Made by a program: the position numbers and the translations under genes. A stretch of 64,000 nucleotides of DNA from Embleya hyalina (GTDB taxonomy: Bacteria > Actinomycetota > Actinomycetes > Streptomycetales > Streptomycetaceae): positions 333,065 to 397,064 of the forward strand of contig NZ_BIFH01000017.1 of NCBI RefSeq assembly GCF_003967355.1, in the 5' to 3' direction. The notes under the pieces are model-generated. The model was not told the origin of the DNA. It saw only the letters and a list, made by a program, of their open reading frames with translations, and did not search any database. The stretch's first letter is position 1. Every line of letters starts with the position of its first letter. Shown here piece after piece: positions 32,295-41,773 of this stretch.

Positions 32295-33750
32295 CGAGGT
32301 AGGCCTCCAGCCCGTGGCGGCCACCCTCGCGGCCGAAGCCCGACTCCTTGAACCCGCCGAACGGCGAGGCCGGGTCGAACTTGTTGAACGTGTTGGTCCA
32401 CACGACGCCCGCCCGCAGCCGCTGCGCGGTCCACAGGGCCTTGGCGCCCTTCTCCGTCCACACCCCGGCGGACAGGCCGTACGCGGTGTTGTTGGCCTTC
32501 TCCACGGCCTCGGCGGGAGTGCGGAAGGTCTGTACGGTCAGCACCGGGCCGAAGATCTCGTCCCGGGCGATCCGGTGCGCCTGGGTGACGCCGGTGAACA
32601 CCGTCGGCGGGAACCAGAAGCCCTTGCCCGGCAGCTCGCCGGCCAGGGACCAGCGCTCGGCGCCCTCGGCCTCGCCCGCCGCGACCAACTCCTGGATCCG
32701 GGAGAGCTGCGCGGCCGAGTTGATCGCGCCGACGTCGGTGTTCTTGTCCAGCGGGTCGCCCACGCGCAGCGTCTTGATCCGCCGGGTCAGGCTCGCGAGC
32801 AGTTCGTCGGCCACCGACTCCTGCACGAGCAGTCGGGAGCCGGCGCAGCAGACCTGGCCGCCGTTGAAGAAGATGCCCTCGACGATGCCGTCGACGGCGG
32901 AGTCGATCGCCGCGTCGTCGTAGACGATGTTCGCGGCCTTGCCGCCCAGTTCGAGGGTGACCCGCTTGCGGGTGCCCGCGATGGTGCGGGCGATCTCCTT
33001 GCCCACGGCGGTCGAGCCGGTGAACGCGACCTTGTCCACGTCGGGGTGGGCGATCAGCGCGCGCCCGGTCTCCCCGGCGCCGGTGACGATGTTCACCACA
33101 CCGTTCGGCAGCCCGGCCTCGACGCAGATCTCGGCGAAGCGCAGCGCGGTCAGCGGGGTGGTCTCGGCCGGCTTGAGCACCACGGTGTTGCCGCACGCGA
33201 GGGCCGGCGCCACCTTCCAGGCCAGCATCAGCAGCGGGAAGTTCCACGGGATGACCTGACCGGCCACGCCGATCGGCTTCGGGTCCGCGCCACTGTGCTC
33301 GTTGGTGCGGCTCCGCCACAACCCCGCGTGGGCCAGCTTGTCGGCCCAGCCCGCGTAGTGGAAGAAGTGCGCCGCGACCAGCGGGATGTCCACGTCGCGC
33401 GACTCGCGGATCGGCTTGCCGTTGTCGATCGACTCCAGCACGGCCAGCTCGCGCGCGTGCTCCTGGATCAGCCGGGCGATCCGGAACAGGTACTTGGCGC
33501 GCTGCGCGCCGGGCAGCGCCGACCAGGACTTGAACGCCTTGCGCGCGGCCTTGACCGCGCGGTCCACGTCCGCCTCGCCGCCGACCGCGATCTCGGCCAG
33601 CACCTCCTCGGTGGCCGGGTTCACCGTCTTCAGCCGGCCGCCGTCCGCCGCCTCGGCGAAGGTGCCGTCGATGAACAGCCCGTACGCCGGGGCGATGTCG
33701 ACGATCGCGCGCGACTCGGGCGCGGGCGCGTACTCGAATGGGTTGCCCAT
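32287..33750 (-). CDS. Aldehyde dehydrogenase, linked to deoC
   Basis: A 487-aa NAD(P)-dependent ALDH. Motifs are [20 protein letters not shown] (coenzyme), [12 protein letters not shown], catalytic Glu in [12 protein letters not shown] near residue 262, catalytic Cys in [10 protein letters not shown] near residue 295, and EIFGPVLTV. It follows deoC by 5 nt, so the likely physiological substrate is acetaldehyde released by deoxyribose-phosphate aldolase, giving acetate. A second, shortened ALDH-like protein is translated from an overlapping start downstream. Confidence 0.92.
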   Translation of the reverse strand: MGNPFEYAPAPESRAIVDIAPAYGLFIDGTFAEAADGGRLKTVNPATEEVLAEIAVGGEADVDRAVKAARKAFKSWSALPGAQRAKYLFRIARLIQEHARELAVLESIDNGKPIRESRDVDIPLVAAHFFHYAGWADKLAHAGLWRSRTNEHSGADPKPIGVAGQVIPWNFPLLMLAWKVAPALACGNTVVLKPAETTPLTALRFAEICVEAGLPNGVVNIVTGAGETGRALIAHPDVDKVAFTGSTAVGKEIARTIAGTRKRVTLELGGKAANIVYDDAAIDSAVDGIVEGIFFNGGQVCCAGSRLLVQESVADELLASLTRRIKTLRVGDPLDKNTDVGAINSAAQLSRIQELVAAGEAEGAERWSLAGELPGKGFWFPPTVFTGVTQAHRIARDEIFGPVLTVQTFRTPAEAVEKANNTAYGLSAGVWTEKGAKALWTAQRLRAGVVWTNTFNKFDPASPFGGFKESGFGREGGRHGLEAYLDV

Positions 33751-33755
33751 GGCTG

Positions 33756-34736
33756 TCAGTCCACCGTCACGTAGTCGGGGCCGGAGTAGCGGCCCGTGGC
33801 CAGCTTCTGGCGCTGCATCAGGAGGTCGTTGAGCAGGCTGGAGGCGCCGAGCCGGAACCAGTCGGGGTCCAGCCAGTCGGAGCCGACCGTCTCGTTGACC
33901 AGGACGAGATACTTCATCGCGTCCTTGGTGGTGCGGATCCCGCCGGCGGGCTTGACGCCGACCTGGCGGCCGGTCGCCTCGCGGAAGTCGCGGACCGCCT
34001 GGAGCATCACCAGCGTCACCGGCAGAGTCGCGTTGACCGCGACCTTGCCCGTGGACGTCTTGATGAAATCGGCCCCCGCGAGCATCGCCAGCCACGACGC
34101 ACGACGAACGTTGTCGTACGTCGACAGTTCACCGGTCTCCAGAATCACCTTGAGGTGGGCACTGCCGCCGCCCGCGGCCTCGCCGCGCGCGCAGGCGGCC
34201 TTGACCGCGACGATCTCGTCGAAGACGTCGCGGTAGCGGCCGGCCAGGAACGCGCCCCGGTCGATGACCATGTCGATCTCGTCCGCGCCGGCGGCGACCG
34301 CGTAGGCCACGTCGGCGAGCTTGACGTCGAGCGAGGCGCGCCCGGACGGGAACGCGGTGGCGACCGCGGCGACGTGTACGCCGAAGTCGCCGAGCGCCGC
34401 CTTGGCCTCGGCGACCAGGTCGCCGTAGACGCAGATCGCGGCGGGTCGGGGGGTGTCGGGGGCGCCCGGGTCCGGATGCAGCGCCTTGGCGCACAGGGAC
34501 CGGACCTTGCCCGGGGTGTCGGCACCTTCCAATGTGGTCAGGTCGATCATCCGGATGGCGAGGTCGATCGCGGCGACCTTCGCGTCCGTCTTGATCGAGC
34601 GCGTGGCGAGCATCGCTGCCCGCGCTTCGGTTCCGACCCTGTCGACGCCGGGAAGCCCGTGCAGGAAGCGTCGAAGGGCCGCTTCGGACGAGGTGACCTC
34701 GGCCGGGTCGGCGAGAATTGCAGACGGCATACTCAC
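33756..34736 (-). CDS. deoC: Deoxyribose-phosphate aldolase
   Basis: A 326-aa class I aldolase that splits 2-deoxyribose-5-phosphate into glyceraldehyde-3-phosphate and acetaldehyde. Catalytic elements are DEIDMVIDRGAFLAG (Asp proton relay), the Schiff-base lysine in ADFIKTSTGK near residue 212, and the second lysine in VGVKPAGGIR. GTG 34736 is preferred because TATGCT ends 6 nt before it; an ATG two codons later is the alternative. The operator of the shared nucleoside palindrome directly abuts this -10 box. It leads the deoC-aldh-aldh operon. Confidence 0.94.
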   Translation of the reverse strand: MSMPSAILADPAEVTSSEAALRRFLHGLPGVDRVGTEARAAMLATRSIKTDAKVAAIDLAIRMIDLTTLEGADTPGKVRSLCAKALHPDPGAPDTPRPAAICVYGDLVAEAKAALGDFGVHVAAVATAFPSGRASLDVKLADVAYAVAAGADEIDMVIDRGAFLAGRYRDVFDEIVAVKAACARGEAAGGGSAHLKVILETGELSTYDNVRRASWLAMLAGADFIKTSTGKVAVNATLPVTLVMLQAVRDFREATGRQVGVKPAGGIRTTKDAMKYLVLVNETVGSDWLDPDWFRLGASSLLNDLLMQRQKLATGRYSGPDYVTVD

Positions 34737-34748
34737 AAGACGAGCATA

Positions 34749-34762
34749 TCTACTCGCGTAGC
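34749..34762. promoter_or_regulatory. Nucleoside-regulon palindrome in the deoC promoter
   Basis: TCTACTCGCGTAGC on the plus strand, one mismatch from the palindrome at add. On the coding strand it ends immediately at the TATGCT -10 element (34748-34743), so binding would occlude RNA polymerase. Confidence 0.8.
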
Positions 34763-34856
34763 GTCCGGGCCGGCGGTCCGGTCGAGGCAAAGTGCCGCGG
34801 CGATCCATACCCGGGCATCGACACCCGCGCGCCGTCGTGCGGCACAATCACCGGTC

Positions 34857-35444
34857 ATGAGCAGCGACGAGGACATCACCACGTACCGCTCCCGACCGGC
34901 GATGGCCGTCGGGGTGCTTCTGATCGCCGTCGGGCTGTGGATGGTGATCGACACGTTGATCCGCGGCGACGGGGACACCAAGTGGCTCGCGATCGCCGTC
35001 GTGGTCTTCTTCGCGATCCTGGTGGTCGCGCTCACGCTGCGCTCGGCGGTGCTGGTCGGGCCGGAGCGGTTGGTGATCCGCAACCCGTTCCGGACCATCG
35101 TGGTGCCGTGGGGCGCGGTGGAGCGGGTGCGCGCCGAATACTCGATCGAGGTGCGCGCGGACGACAGGTCGTTCCACATCTGGGCGATCCCGGTCTCGCT
35201 GCGCGAACGCAAGCGCGCGCTGCGGCAGCAGGGCCGCGCCGCCGCCGAGGACCCGTACGGCCGCGGCGCCGCGCACGACCTGCCCCAGCTCTCGCAGGCC
35301 GACCAGGTGGTGGACGACCTGCGCGGGATGAGCGAGCAGTTCGCCAAGGCGTCCACCGGCCCGGTGCGGGTGCACTGGTCGCCGGAGATCCTCGGCGGCC
35401 TGGCCGTCTCCGGCGTCGCCTCGGTGATCCTGGGTCTGCTCTAG
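34857..35444 (+). CDS. PH-domain membrane protein
   Basis: A 195-aa protein with two N-terminal membrane spans (about residues 15-34 and 43-62) followed by a bacterial PH-like domain (LVGPERLVIRNPFRTIVVPW, EYSIEVRADDRSFHIWAIP). A charged segment follows, and a last hydrophobic stretch (about 177-195) ends the protein. Such proteins are widespread in actinobacteria and uncharacterised. It is divergent from the deoC operon. Confidence 0.85.
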   Translation: MSSDEDITTYRSRPAMAVGVLLIAVGLWMVIDTLIRGDGDTKWLAIAVVVFFAILVVALTLRSAVLVGPERLVIRNPFRTIVVPWGAVERVRAEYSIEVRADDRSFHIWAIPVSLRERKRALRQQGRAAAEDPYGRGAAHDLPQLSQADQVVDDLRGMSEQFAKASTGPVRVHWSPEILGGLAVSGVASVILGLL

Positions 35445-35559
35445 GTACGCGAACGCCCCGACACGCGAGCGGTGCGCTCCGGTCGGGGCGTGGGCGAGGT
35501 CGAGGGATGCCCGCCCACGGCGGTACCGGGGGCGACCCCGCGGATCGAGCCGACGAGAC

Positions 35560-35605
35560 ACACCGAAACGCCCGGCCGGGATGTCCCGGTCGGGCGTTTC
35601 GGTGT
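35560..35605. terminator. Long stem-loop between convergent PH-protein gene and deoA
   Basis: ACACCGAAACGCCCG and its complement form a 15-bp stem that continues through a further six pairs (one G-T) to an ATGT tetraloop, 21 pairs in total. Strong bidirectional terminator. Confidence 0.85.
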
Positions 35606-35629
35606 ACTCCCGGCCGTGGCCGGTCGGCG

Positions 35630-36916
35630 TCAGGCCGTCGGGCCGATCCGGTCGATCAGGATCGGGGTCGGCTCGAACGCCGTGCCCCTCGGGGCGATCG
35701 TGACCGCGTCGGACAGGATCTCGGTCGCGTAGTCGAAGCGCTCCGGAGTGTCGGTGTGCAGGGTCAGCAGGGGCTGACCGGCGACCACCGTGTCGCCCGG
35801 CTTGGCGTGCAGTTCGACGCCCGCGCCCGCCTGGACCCGCTCCTCCTTGCGGGCCCGGCCCGCGCCCAGGCGCCAGGCCGAGACGCCGACCGCGTAGGCG
35901 TCGAGCCGGGTCAGCACGCCGGAGGAGGACGCGGTGACCACCCGCGTCTCGCGCGCCACCGGCAGCTTGGCGTCCGGATCGCCGCCCTGGGCCCGGATCA
36001 TCCGCCGCCACACGTCCATCGCCGAGCCGTCGCGCAGCGCGTCGGCCGGGTCGATCCGGGTCTGCCCGGCCGCCGCCAGCATCTCCCGGGCCAGCGCCAC
36101 GGTCAGCTCGACCACGTCCGCCGGACCGCCGCCGGCCAGCACCTCGACCGACTCGCGGACTTCGAGGGCGTTGCCCGCGGTCAGGCCGAGCGGGGTGGAC
36201 ATGTCGGTCAGCAGCGCGACCGTCCCGACCCCGTGGTCCACGCCCAGCCGGACCATGGTGCGGGCCAGTTCGCGCGCGCTGTCCAGGTCCTTCATGAACG
36301 CGCCCGAGCCGACCTTGACGTCGAGCACCAGCGCGCCGGTGCCCTCGGCGATCTTCTTGCTCATGATCGAGCTGGCGATCAGCGGGATCGCCTCGACCGT
36401 GCCGGTCACGTCGCGCAGCGCGTACAGCTTCTTGTCCGCCGGCGCCAGTCCGTCGCCCGCCGCGCAGATCACCGCGCCGACGTCCTCCAGCACCCGCAAC
36501 ATCGCGTCGTTGGACAGCGCCGCCCGCCACCCGGGGACGGCCTCCAGCTTGTCCAGCGTGCCGCCGGTGTGGCCGAGGCCACGACCGGACAGCTGCGGCA
36601 CGGCCACACCGCACGCGGCGACCAGCGGGGCCAGCGGCAGGGTGATCTTGTCGCCCACCCCGCCGGTGGAGTGCTTGTCGGCCGTCGGCCGGGACAGCGT
36701 CGAGAAGTCCATCCGCTCGCCCGAGGCGATCATCGCGTCGGTCCAGCGGTTGATCTCGGTCGCGTTCATCCCGTTGAGCAGGATCGCCATCGCGAGCGCC
36801 GACATCTGCTCGTCCGCGACCTCGCCGCGGGTGTACGCATCGACCACCCAGTCGATCTGAGCCGCCGTCAGTTCACCGCGGTCCCGCTTCGTACGGATGA
36901 CCGAAATCGCGTCCAT
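35630..36916 (-). CDS. deoA: Thymidine phosphorylase
   Basis: A 428-aa pyrimidine nucleoside phosphorylase releasing thymine/uracil and (deoxy)ribose-1-phosphate. Motifs are ISVIRTKRDRGELT at the N-terminus, the phosphate site DKHSTGGVGDKITLPLAP, GRGLGHTGGTLDKLE (family signature) and SSIMSKKIAEGTGALVLDVK. ATG 36916 fits the family N-terminus; ATG 36925 lies too near the AGAGGG ribosome site. It is last in the importer-cdd-deoA operon and is followed by the convergent terminator. Confidence 0.94.
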   Translation of the reverse strand: MDAISVIRTKRDRGELTAAQIDWVVDAYTRGEVADEQMSALAMAILLNGMNATEINRWTDAMIASGERMDFSTLSRPTADKHSTGGVGDKITLPLAPLVAACGVAVPQLSGRGLGHTGGTLDKLEAVPGWRAALSNDAMLRVLEDVGAVICAAGDGLAPADKKLYALRDVTGTVEAIPLIASSIMSKKIAEGTGALVLDVKVGSGAFMKDLDSARELARTMVRLGVDHGVGTVALLTDMSTPLGLTAGNALEVRESVEVLAGGGPADVVELTVALAREMLAAAGQTRIDPADALRDGSAMDVWRRMIRAQGGDPDAKLPVARETRVVTASSSGVLTRLDAYAVGVSAWRLGAGRARKEERVQAGAGVELHAKPGDTVVAGQPLLTLHTDTPERFDYATEILSDAVTIAPRGTAFEPTPILIDRIGPTA

Positions 36917-36973
36917 GCCGTCCATTCCCTCTCGGCCGCCCAGGCGGCCCGTTCGACTCACGAACACACGGCG

Positions 36974-37363
36974 CTACGCGAGGTCCTCGGGCCCGAAGGC
37001 ATCCGGCAGGATCTCCCGCAGCGGCCGTATCCCGTGCTTGGTTTCCAGCAACATCCCGGGGCCGCCGTGCTCCCACAGCAGCTGCCGGCAGCGCCCACAG
37101 GGCATCAGTACCGCGCCCTCGCCGTCCACGCAGCAGAACGCCACGAGCCGGCCGCCCCCGCTCGCGTGCAGCGCGGACACCAGGCCGCACTCCGCGCACA
37201 ACGTCAGGCCGTACGACGCGTTCTCCACGTTGCACCCGGACACGATCCGGCCGTCGTCCACCAGCGCCGAGGCGCCGACCGGATACTTCGAGTACGGCGC
37301 GTAGGCACCGCGCATCGCCGCCGTCGCCGCGTCCCGCAGCGCCGGCCAATCGATCTCCGACAC
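36974..37363 (-). CDS. cdd: Cytidine deaminase
   Basis: A 129-aa zinc deaminase for (deoxy)cytidine. Motifs are AYAPYSKYPVGASALVDDG, GCNVENASYGLTLCAECGLV (zinc Cys with catalytic Glu, C-A-E) and PCGRCRQLLWE (two zinc Cys). GTG 37363 starts 6 nt after the permease stop, within the operon, so imported cytidine is deaminated to uridine for DeoA. Confidence 0.94.
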   Translation of the reverse strand: MSEIDWPALRDAATAAMRGAYAPYSKYPVGASALVDDGRIVSGCNVENASYGLTLCAECGLVSALHASGGGRLVAFCCVDGEGAVLMPCGRCRQLLWEHGGPGMLLETKHGIRPLREILPDAFGPEDLA

Positions 37364-37368
37364 GCCCG

Positions 37369-38718
37369 TCAGCCCTTCGTGTAGGGCTTGTTCGCCGCCG
37401 CCGGAGCGCGCACCTTGCCGACCAGGCCGGCCACCGCGAAGATCGTCACCACGTACGGCATCATCTGCAGGAACTGGCTCGGGATCGACGTGTTCAGCGG
37501 CTGCAACGAGGTCGCGAGCGCGCTGGTGAAGCCGAACAGCAGCGCCGCGGCCACCGCGCCCAGCGGACGCCAGCGGCCGAAGATGACCGCCGCGAGCGCG
37601 ATGTAGCCCGCGCCGGAGGTCATGTCCTTCGAGAAGGTGCCCACCGTGCCGATGGTCAGGAACGCGCCGCCGACACCGGCGATCGCGCCCGCCATGATCA
37701 CGTTGCGGTAGCGGGTCGCGTTGACCTTGATGCCGACCGTGTCCGCCGCCGTCGGGTGCTCGCCCACCGCGCGGGCGCGCAGCCCCCAGCGGGTGTGGAA
37801 CAGGCCCAGGTGCACGATCACGATCAGCGCGTACATCAGGTACACGATCACGTTCACGTCGAACAGGACCGGGCCGATCACCGGGATGTCGGCGAAGCCC
37901 GGGATCCGGATGTTGTCGAACACGCCCGGGTTGTTGTACTGCTCGGGGTCCTTTTGCAGCAGCTGTGTGTAGAGGAAGCCGGTGATGCCGGTGACCAGCA
38001 GGTTGATCACCACACCGAGGACGACCTGCTCGACCAGGTAGCGCACCGCGAAGACCGCGAGCAGTGCGCCGATCAGCGCGCCCGCGACCGCGCCGGCGGC
38101 CAGCCCGGCCCACAACGACCCGGTCACCGAGCCGGTCAGCGCGGCGGCGAACGCGCCGAACAGGAACTGACCGTCGATGGCGATGTTGACCACGCCGGAG
38201 CGCTCGCCGATCACGCCCGCGAGCGCGCCGAGCACCAGGGGCACCGCGGCCAGCAGGGTGTTCTGCAGCGCGCCCGCGAAGGACATCTGCTTGCCCGCGA
38301 CCGCCCACACCAGGAACGCGATCACGAACGCGATCAGGAACAGCGCGATGCTCAGCCGGGTGGCCAGGCGCGAGCGGTCGAAGGCGATCCGCAGCCCGCC
38401 CGCGATCATGCACACCACGGACATCGCGATCGCCACCCCGCGCGCGGGCAGCGACAGGTCGCCCACGTGGGTGGTGTCGCGGTTGGGCACGGTCATCCCG
38501 AAGACCGCGTCCTCACCGCCCGAGGTGCCGAAGCCGAACGCCCACAGCGCGTACAGCCCGACCAGGATGAAACCGATGCCCGTGATCAGGGCCTTCTTTC
38601 GGGCCGCGGCCCGCACCGCGTCGGCGGCCTCGCCGGTGGGGTTCACCGGAGCCTCCACGTGGGGGGCGATCACGGTGTCCGCCACCTGCGTGCCTCCTTC
38701 GGGATTCCGCTCGGTCAT
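37369..38718 (-). CDS. Nucleoside ABC importer permease, second subunit
   Basis: A 449-aa branched-chain/BMP-type permease with a cytoplasmic N-terminal extension of about 45 residues and about ten spans. The core GVIGERSGVVNIAIDGQFLFGA is the conserved permease motif of the RbsC/YufQ class, and VGIKVNATRYRNVIMAGAIAG is the ATPase-contact region. The ATG overlaps the stop of permease 1 (ATGA). It corresponds to NupQ/YufQ of Bacillus nucleoside importers. Confidence 0.92.
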   Translation of the reverse strand: MTERNPEGGTQVADTVIAPHVEAPVNPTGEAADAVRAAARKKALITGIGFILVGLYALWAFGFGTSGGEDAVFGMTVPNRDTTHVGDLSLPARGVAIAMSVVCMIAGGLRIAFDRSRLATRLSIALFLIAFVIAFLVWAVAGKQMSFAGALQNTLLAAVPLVLGALAGVIGERSGVVNIAIDGQFLFGAFAAALTGSVTGSLWAGLAAGAVAGALIGALLAVFAVRYLVEQVVLGVVINLLVTGITGFLYTQLLQKDPEQYNNPGVFDNIRIPGFADIPVIGPVLFDVNVIVYLMYALIVIVHLGLFHTRWGLRARAVGEHPTAADTVGIKVNATRYRNVIMAGAIAGVGGAFLTIGTVGTFSKDMTSGAGYIALAAVIFGRWRPLGAVAAALLFGFTSALATSLQPLNTSIPSQFLQMMPYVVTIFAVAGLVGKVRAPAAANKPYTKG

Positions 38719-40037
38719 GCCTGGACCCCCACGGTCTCCTTGGCGGCCAGCGGCCCGCCCTCGGCGCCCTCGCGGGCACCGCGCAGCCGGAAGATCGAGC
38801 GCACCAGCGGCGGCGCCGCGACGAACAGCACGATCACGGCCTGGATGACGATGACGATGTCGACGGACACGTTGGCGGACGCCTGCATGACCGAACCGCC
38901 CGCGCGCAGCGCGCCGAACAGCAGCGCGGCCAGCACCGTGCCCAGCGGCTTGGTGCGACCGAGCAGGGCCACGGTGATCGCGTCGAAGCCGATGCCGGCG
39001 TCGATGCTCGGGGTCAGCGTGTGTGCCGGGTTGGTCGAGCTCATCACCTGCGAGACACCGGCGAGACCGGCCATCGCACCGGCGATCACCATCGCCAGGA
39101 TCTGCGCCCGGGCCACGCTCATCCCCGCCGTACGGGCCGCGTCCGGGTTGGAGCCCACCGCGCGCAGCTCGAAGCCGAGTGTGGAGCGGTTGAGCAGCCA
39201 CCAGTAGATCCCGGCCGCCAGCAGGGCCAGGATGATGCCGAAGTGGATCCGCAGGTTGTCGCCGAACAGGTTCGGCAACACCGCGTTGTCGTTCGCGTCC
39301 TTGCCGATCGGCTGCGATTGCCCGCCGCGCCGGAAGGTGTCGGTGGTCAGCAGCCAGCCGAGCAGCAGCACCGCGATGTGGTTGAGCATGATCGTGACGA
39401 TCACCTCGTGCGCGCCGTAGCGGGCCTTGAGGAAACCGGCGATGCCCGCGTACAGACCGCCGCCGATGACGCCGGCGAGGATCACGAACACCAGGTGGAT
39501 CACCGGCGGCAGGTCGACGACGAACCCTATCCACGACGCGAACACCGCGCCGGCGATGATCTGCCCCTGCGCACCGATGTTGAACAGCCCGGTGCGGAAC
39601 GCGATCGAGACCGCGAGACCGCCGAAGATCAGCGGTGTGGCCTGGGTGATCGTCTCGGAGATCGGCCGGAAGTTGTCCTCGAGCGAGCCGTCGGCGAACA
39701 GGTCCGGGTTCATGATCGAACCCTTGAACATCGCGCTGTAGGCGTCGGAGACCAGGCTCCACGAGGCGGAGAGCGCATCGCCCGGAGCGGCGGTGAAGTA
39801 CTTGTACTGGTCGAGCACGTCCTGGTCCGCGAGGATCATCAGGACGCCGCCGACCACCAGGGCGAGCAGGATGGCCAGGAAGGTCACCACGGCCGAGTTG
39901 CCGGTGATGATCCCGTCGAGCATCGCTCGGCCCAGGGACGGCTTGGGCGGCGCGCTCGCGCTCGCCCCGGCCGGCCGGGTCGCCGCCGGCTTCGCCTCGC
40001 TCGGCTCGCCGGGCGTGCTCTTGTTGTCCTCGGTCAC
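38715..40037 (-). CDS. Nucleoside ABC importer permease, first subunit
   Basis: A 440-aa permease with a polar, Pro/Ala-rich N-terminus of about 45 residues and about ten spans. It has the conserved FRTGLFNIGAQGQIIAGAVF loop and the VGSNPDAARTAGMSVARAQ coupling segment. The GTG start overlaps the ATPase stop (GTGA). It corresponds to NupP/YufP. The extracellular loop between the first spans is enlarged, as in this class. Confidence 0.92.
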   Translation of the reverse strand: MTEDNKSTPGEPSEAKPAATRPAGASASAPPKPSLGRAMLDGIITGNSAVVTFLAILLALVVGGVLMILADQDVLDQYKYFTAAPGDALSASWSLVSDAYSAMFKGSIMNPDLFADGSLEDNFRPISETITQATPLIFGGLAVSIAFRTGLFNIGAQGQIIAGAVFASWIGFVVDLPPVIHLVFVILAGVIGGGLYAGIAGFLKARYGAHEVIVTIMLNHIAVLLLGWLLTTDTFRRGGQSQPIGKDANDNAVLPNLFGDNLRIHFGIILALLAAGIYWWLLNRSTLGFELRAVGSNPDAARTAGMSVARAQILAMVIAGAMAGLAGVSQVMSSTNPAHTLTPSIDAGIGFDAITVALLGRTKPLGTVLAALLFGALRAGGSVMQASANVSVDIVIVIQAVIVLFVAAPPLVRSIFRLRGAREGAEGGPLAAKETVGVQA

Positions 40038-41647
40038 GCTGGGTCCTCCTCCCCCGGGGTTGCGTCGCTCTCGTTCGTCTTCGCCTCGACCGGCCCGGCC
40101 GGGGCCGTGTCCGCACGGGTCGCCCCGGCGCCGTCGGCGTGCTCCGCGCCGGGCAGCACGCCGGCCATCAGCAGACCCAGGTCGCCGCGCGAGGTGGTCG
40201 GCGGGACGATGTCCACGATCCGGCCCCGGTACATCACCGCGATCCGGTCGGCCAGCGCGACCACCTCGTCCAACTCGGTGGACACGATGATCACCGGGGT
40301 GCCCACGTCGCGCTCGGCCACGATCCGCTTGTGGATGAACTCCATCGCCCCCACGTCCACCCCTCGGGTGGGCTGCGAGGCGATGAACAGCCGCAGCGGG
40401 CGCGAGAGTTCGCGCGCGACCACGACCTTTTGCTGGTTGCCGCCCGACAAGGTGCCGGCCGGCGACTCGATGGTCTGGGTGCGGATGTCGAACTCCTCGA
40501 CCCGCTCGCGCGCGTTGTCGCGCACCGCGCTCGGCACGATCGACCCGCGCTTGCCGAACGGCGCCTGGGTGACCATGTCCAGGACCAGGTTCTCGGCCAC
40601 CGTGAAGTCGCTCACGATGCCGTCGTGCTGCCGGTCCTCGGGGACGAAGCCGACCCCGGAGCCGAGGATCTGCCGCGGGCTCATGCCCGCCAGGTCCTTG
40701 CCGTCCAGGCTGATCGACCCGGCCGCAGGGGCGCGCAGCCCCAGGATCGCCTGGGTCAACTCGCTCTGGCCGTTGCCGTCCACGCCCGCGATGCCCAGGA
40801 TCTCGCCCTCGCGCAGCCGCAGGTCGACCCGGTCCACCACGGCCTGCCCGTTGCCGTCGAGCACGGTCAGGTCGTTGATCTCCAGGCGCACCGCGCCCGG
40901 CTCGGCCTCGGTCTTGTCGACCACCAGCTTGACCGGCCGGCCGACCATCAGCGACGCGAGTTCCTTCTCCGAGGAGGCCGGGTCGGCGGTGCCGACGACC
41001 TTGCCGCGACGGATCACGGTGATCCGGTCGGCGACGGCCTTGACCTCCTTGAGCTTGTGCGTGATGAACACGATGGAGTGGCCGGACTCGCGCAGCGCGC
41101 GCATCACCCGGAACAACTCCTCGGTCTCCTGGGGGGTGAGCACCGCGGTGGGCTCGTCCAGGATCAGCACCTTGGCGTCGCGCACCAGGGCCTTGAGGAT
41201 CTCCACCCGCTGTTGCAGACCGACGGGAAGATCCTCGACCAGCATGTCCGGGTCGACCTTGAGGCCGTACTCGTCGACGAGGTCGAGCACCTTCTTGCGG
41301 GCCCGACGGCGGTCCAGCCAGCCCATCGGCTTGGTTTCCTCGTGGCCGAGCATGACGTTCTCGGCGACGGTGAAGACCGGGACCAGCATGAAGTGTTGGT
41401 GGACCATGCCGATGCCCGCGTCGATCGCGTCACCGGCGGTGCGGAACTTGCGGGGGGTCCCGTCGACGACGATCTCGCCCTCGGTGGGCTCGTAGAGCCC
41501 GTAGAGCACGTTCATCAGGGTCGACTTGCCGGCACCGTTCTCACCGAGAAGGCAGTGGATCTCCCCCGGCTCGACGGTCAGGTCGATGTGGTCGTTGGCG
41601 ACCAGCGACCCGAACCGTTTCGTGATTCCGCGCAGTTCGAGCTTCAA
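40034..41647 (-). CDS. Nucleoside ABC importer ATPase (two NBDs)
   Basis: A 537-aa sugar/nucleoside-type ATPase with two nucleotide-binding domains. The first has Walker A LLGENGAGKST, a DLPVGLQQRVEILKAL signature region and Walker B VLILDEPTAVL. The second has the degenerate Walker A GVDGNGQSELTQ, the signature TLSGGNQQKVVVARELS and a Walker B region reading RLFIASQPTRGVD. This asymmetry is normal for RbsA/NupO-type proteins. The TTG start is preceded by a GGAGG ribosome site. A strong hairpin separates it from the binding-protein gene. Confidence 0.93.
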   Translation of the reverse strand: MKLELRGITKRFGSLVANDHIDLTVEPGEIHCLLGENGAGKSTLMNVLYGLYEPTEGEIVVDGTPRKFRTAGDAIDAGIGMVHQHFMLVPVFTVAENVMLGHEETKPMGWLDRRRARKKVLDLVDEYGLKVDPDMLVEDLPVGLQQRVEILKALVRDAKVLILDEPTAVLTPQETEELFRVMRALRESGHSIVFITHKLKEVKAVADRITVIRRGKVVGTADPASSEKELASLMVGRPVKLVVDKTEAEPGAVRLEINDLTVLDGNGQAVVDRVDLRLREGEILGIAGVDGNGQSELTQAILGLRAPAAGSISLDGKDLAGMSPRQILGSGVGFVPEDRQHDGIVSDFTVAENLVLDMVTQAPFGKRGSIVPSAVRDNARERVEEFDIRTQTIESPAGTLSGGNQQKVVVARELSRPLRLFIASQPTRGVDVGAMEFIHKRIVAERDVGTPVIIVSTELDEVVALADRIAVMYRGRIVDIVPPTTSRGDLGLLMAGVLPGAEHADGAGATRADTAPAGPVEAKTNESDATPGEEDPA

Positions 41648-41732
41648 CGCGGAGACCTCCTCGGCTACGCCCCCCGCGAGGGGCCGCTACGGGTTCGACC
41701 CGGGTCCCCTCGGGGCCCGGGCGGTACGGACA

Positions 41733-41764
41733 CGGGCGCCGCGGAAATGCTTCCGCGGCGCCCG
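41733..41764 (-). terminator. Stem-loop between binding-protein gene and importer genes
   Basis: A perfect 14-bp stem (CGGGCGCCGCGGAA with its complement) and an ATGC tetraloop, right after the binding-protein stop. As the downstream genes share the promoter, it probably acts as a partial terminator or 3' stabiliser keeping the binding protein in excess. Confidence 0.75.
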
Positions 41765-41773
41765 ATCGCTGAG

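Noticed and set aside
36974-38413. 479-codon minus-strand frame joining cdd to a long upstream extension
   Set aside because: Only the last 129 codons are cytidine deaminase; the extension is an out-of-frame shadow of the permease gene.
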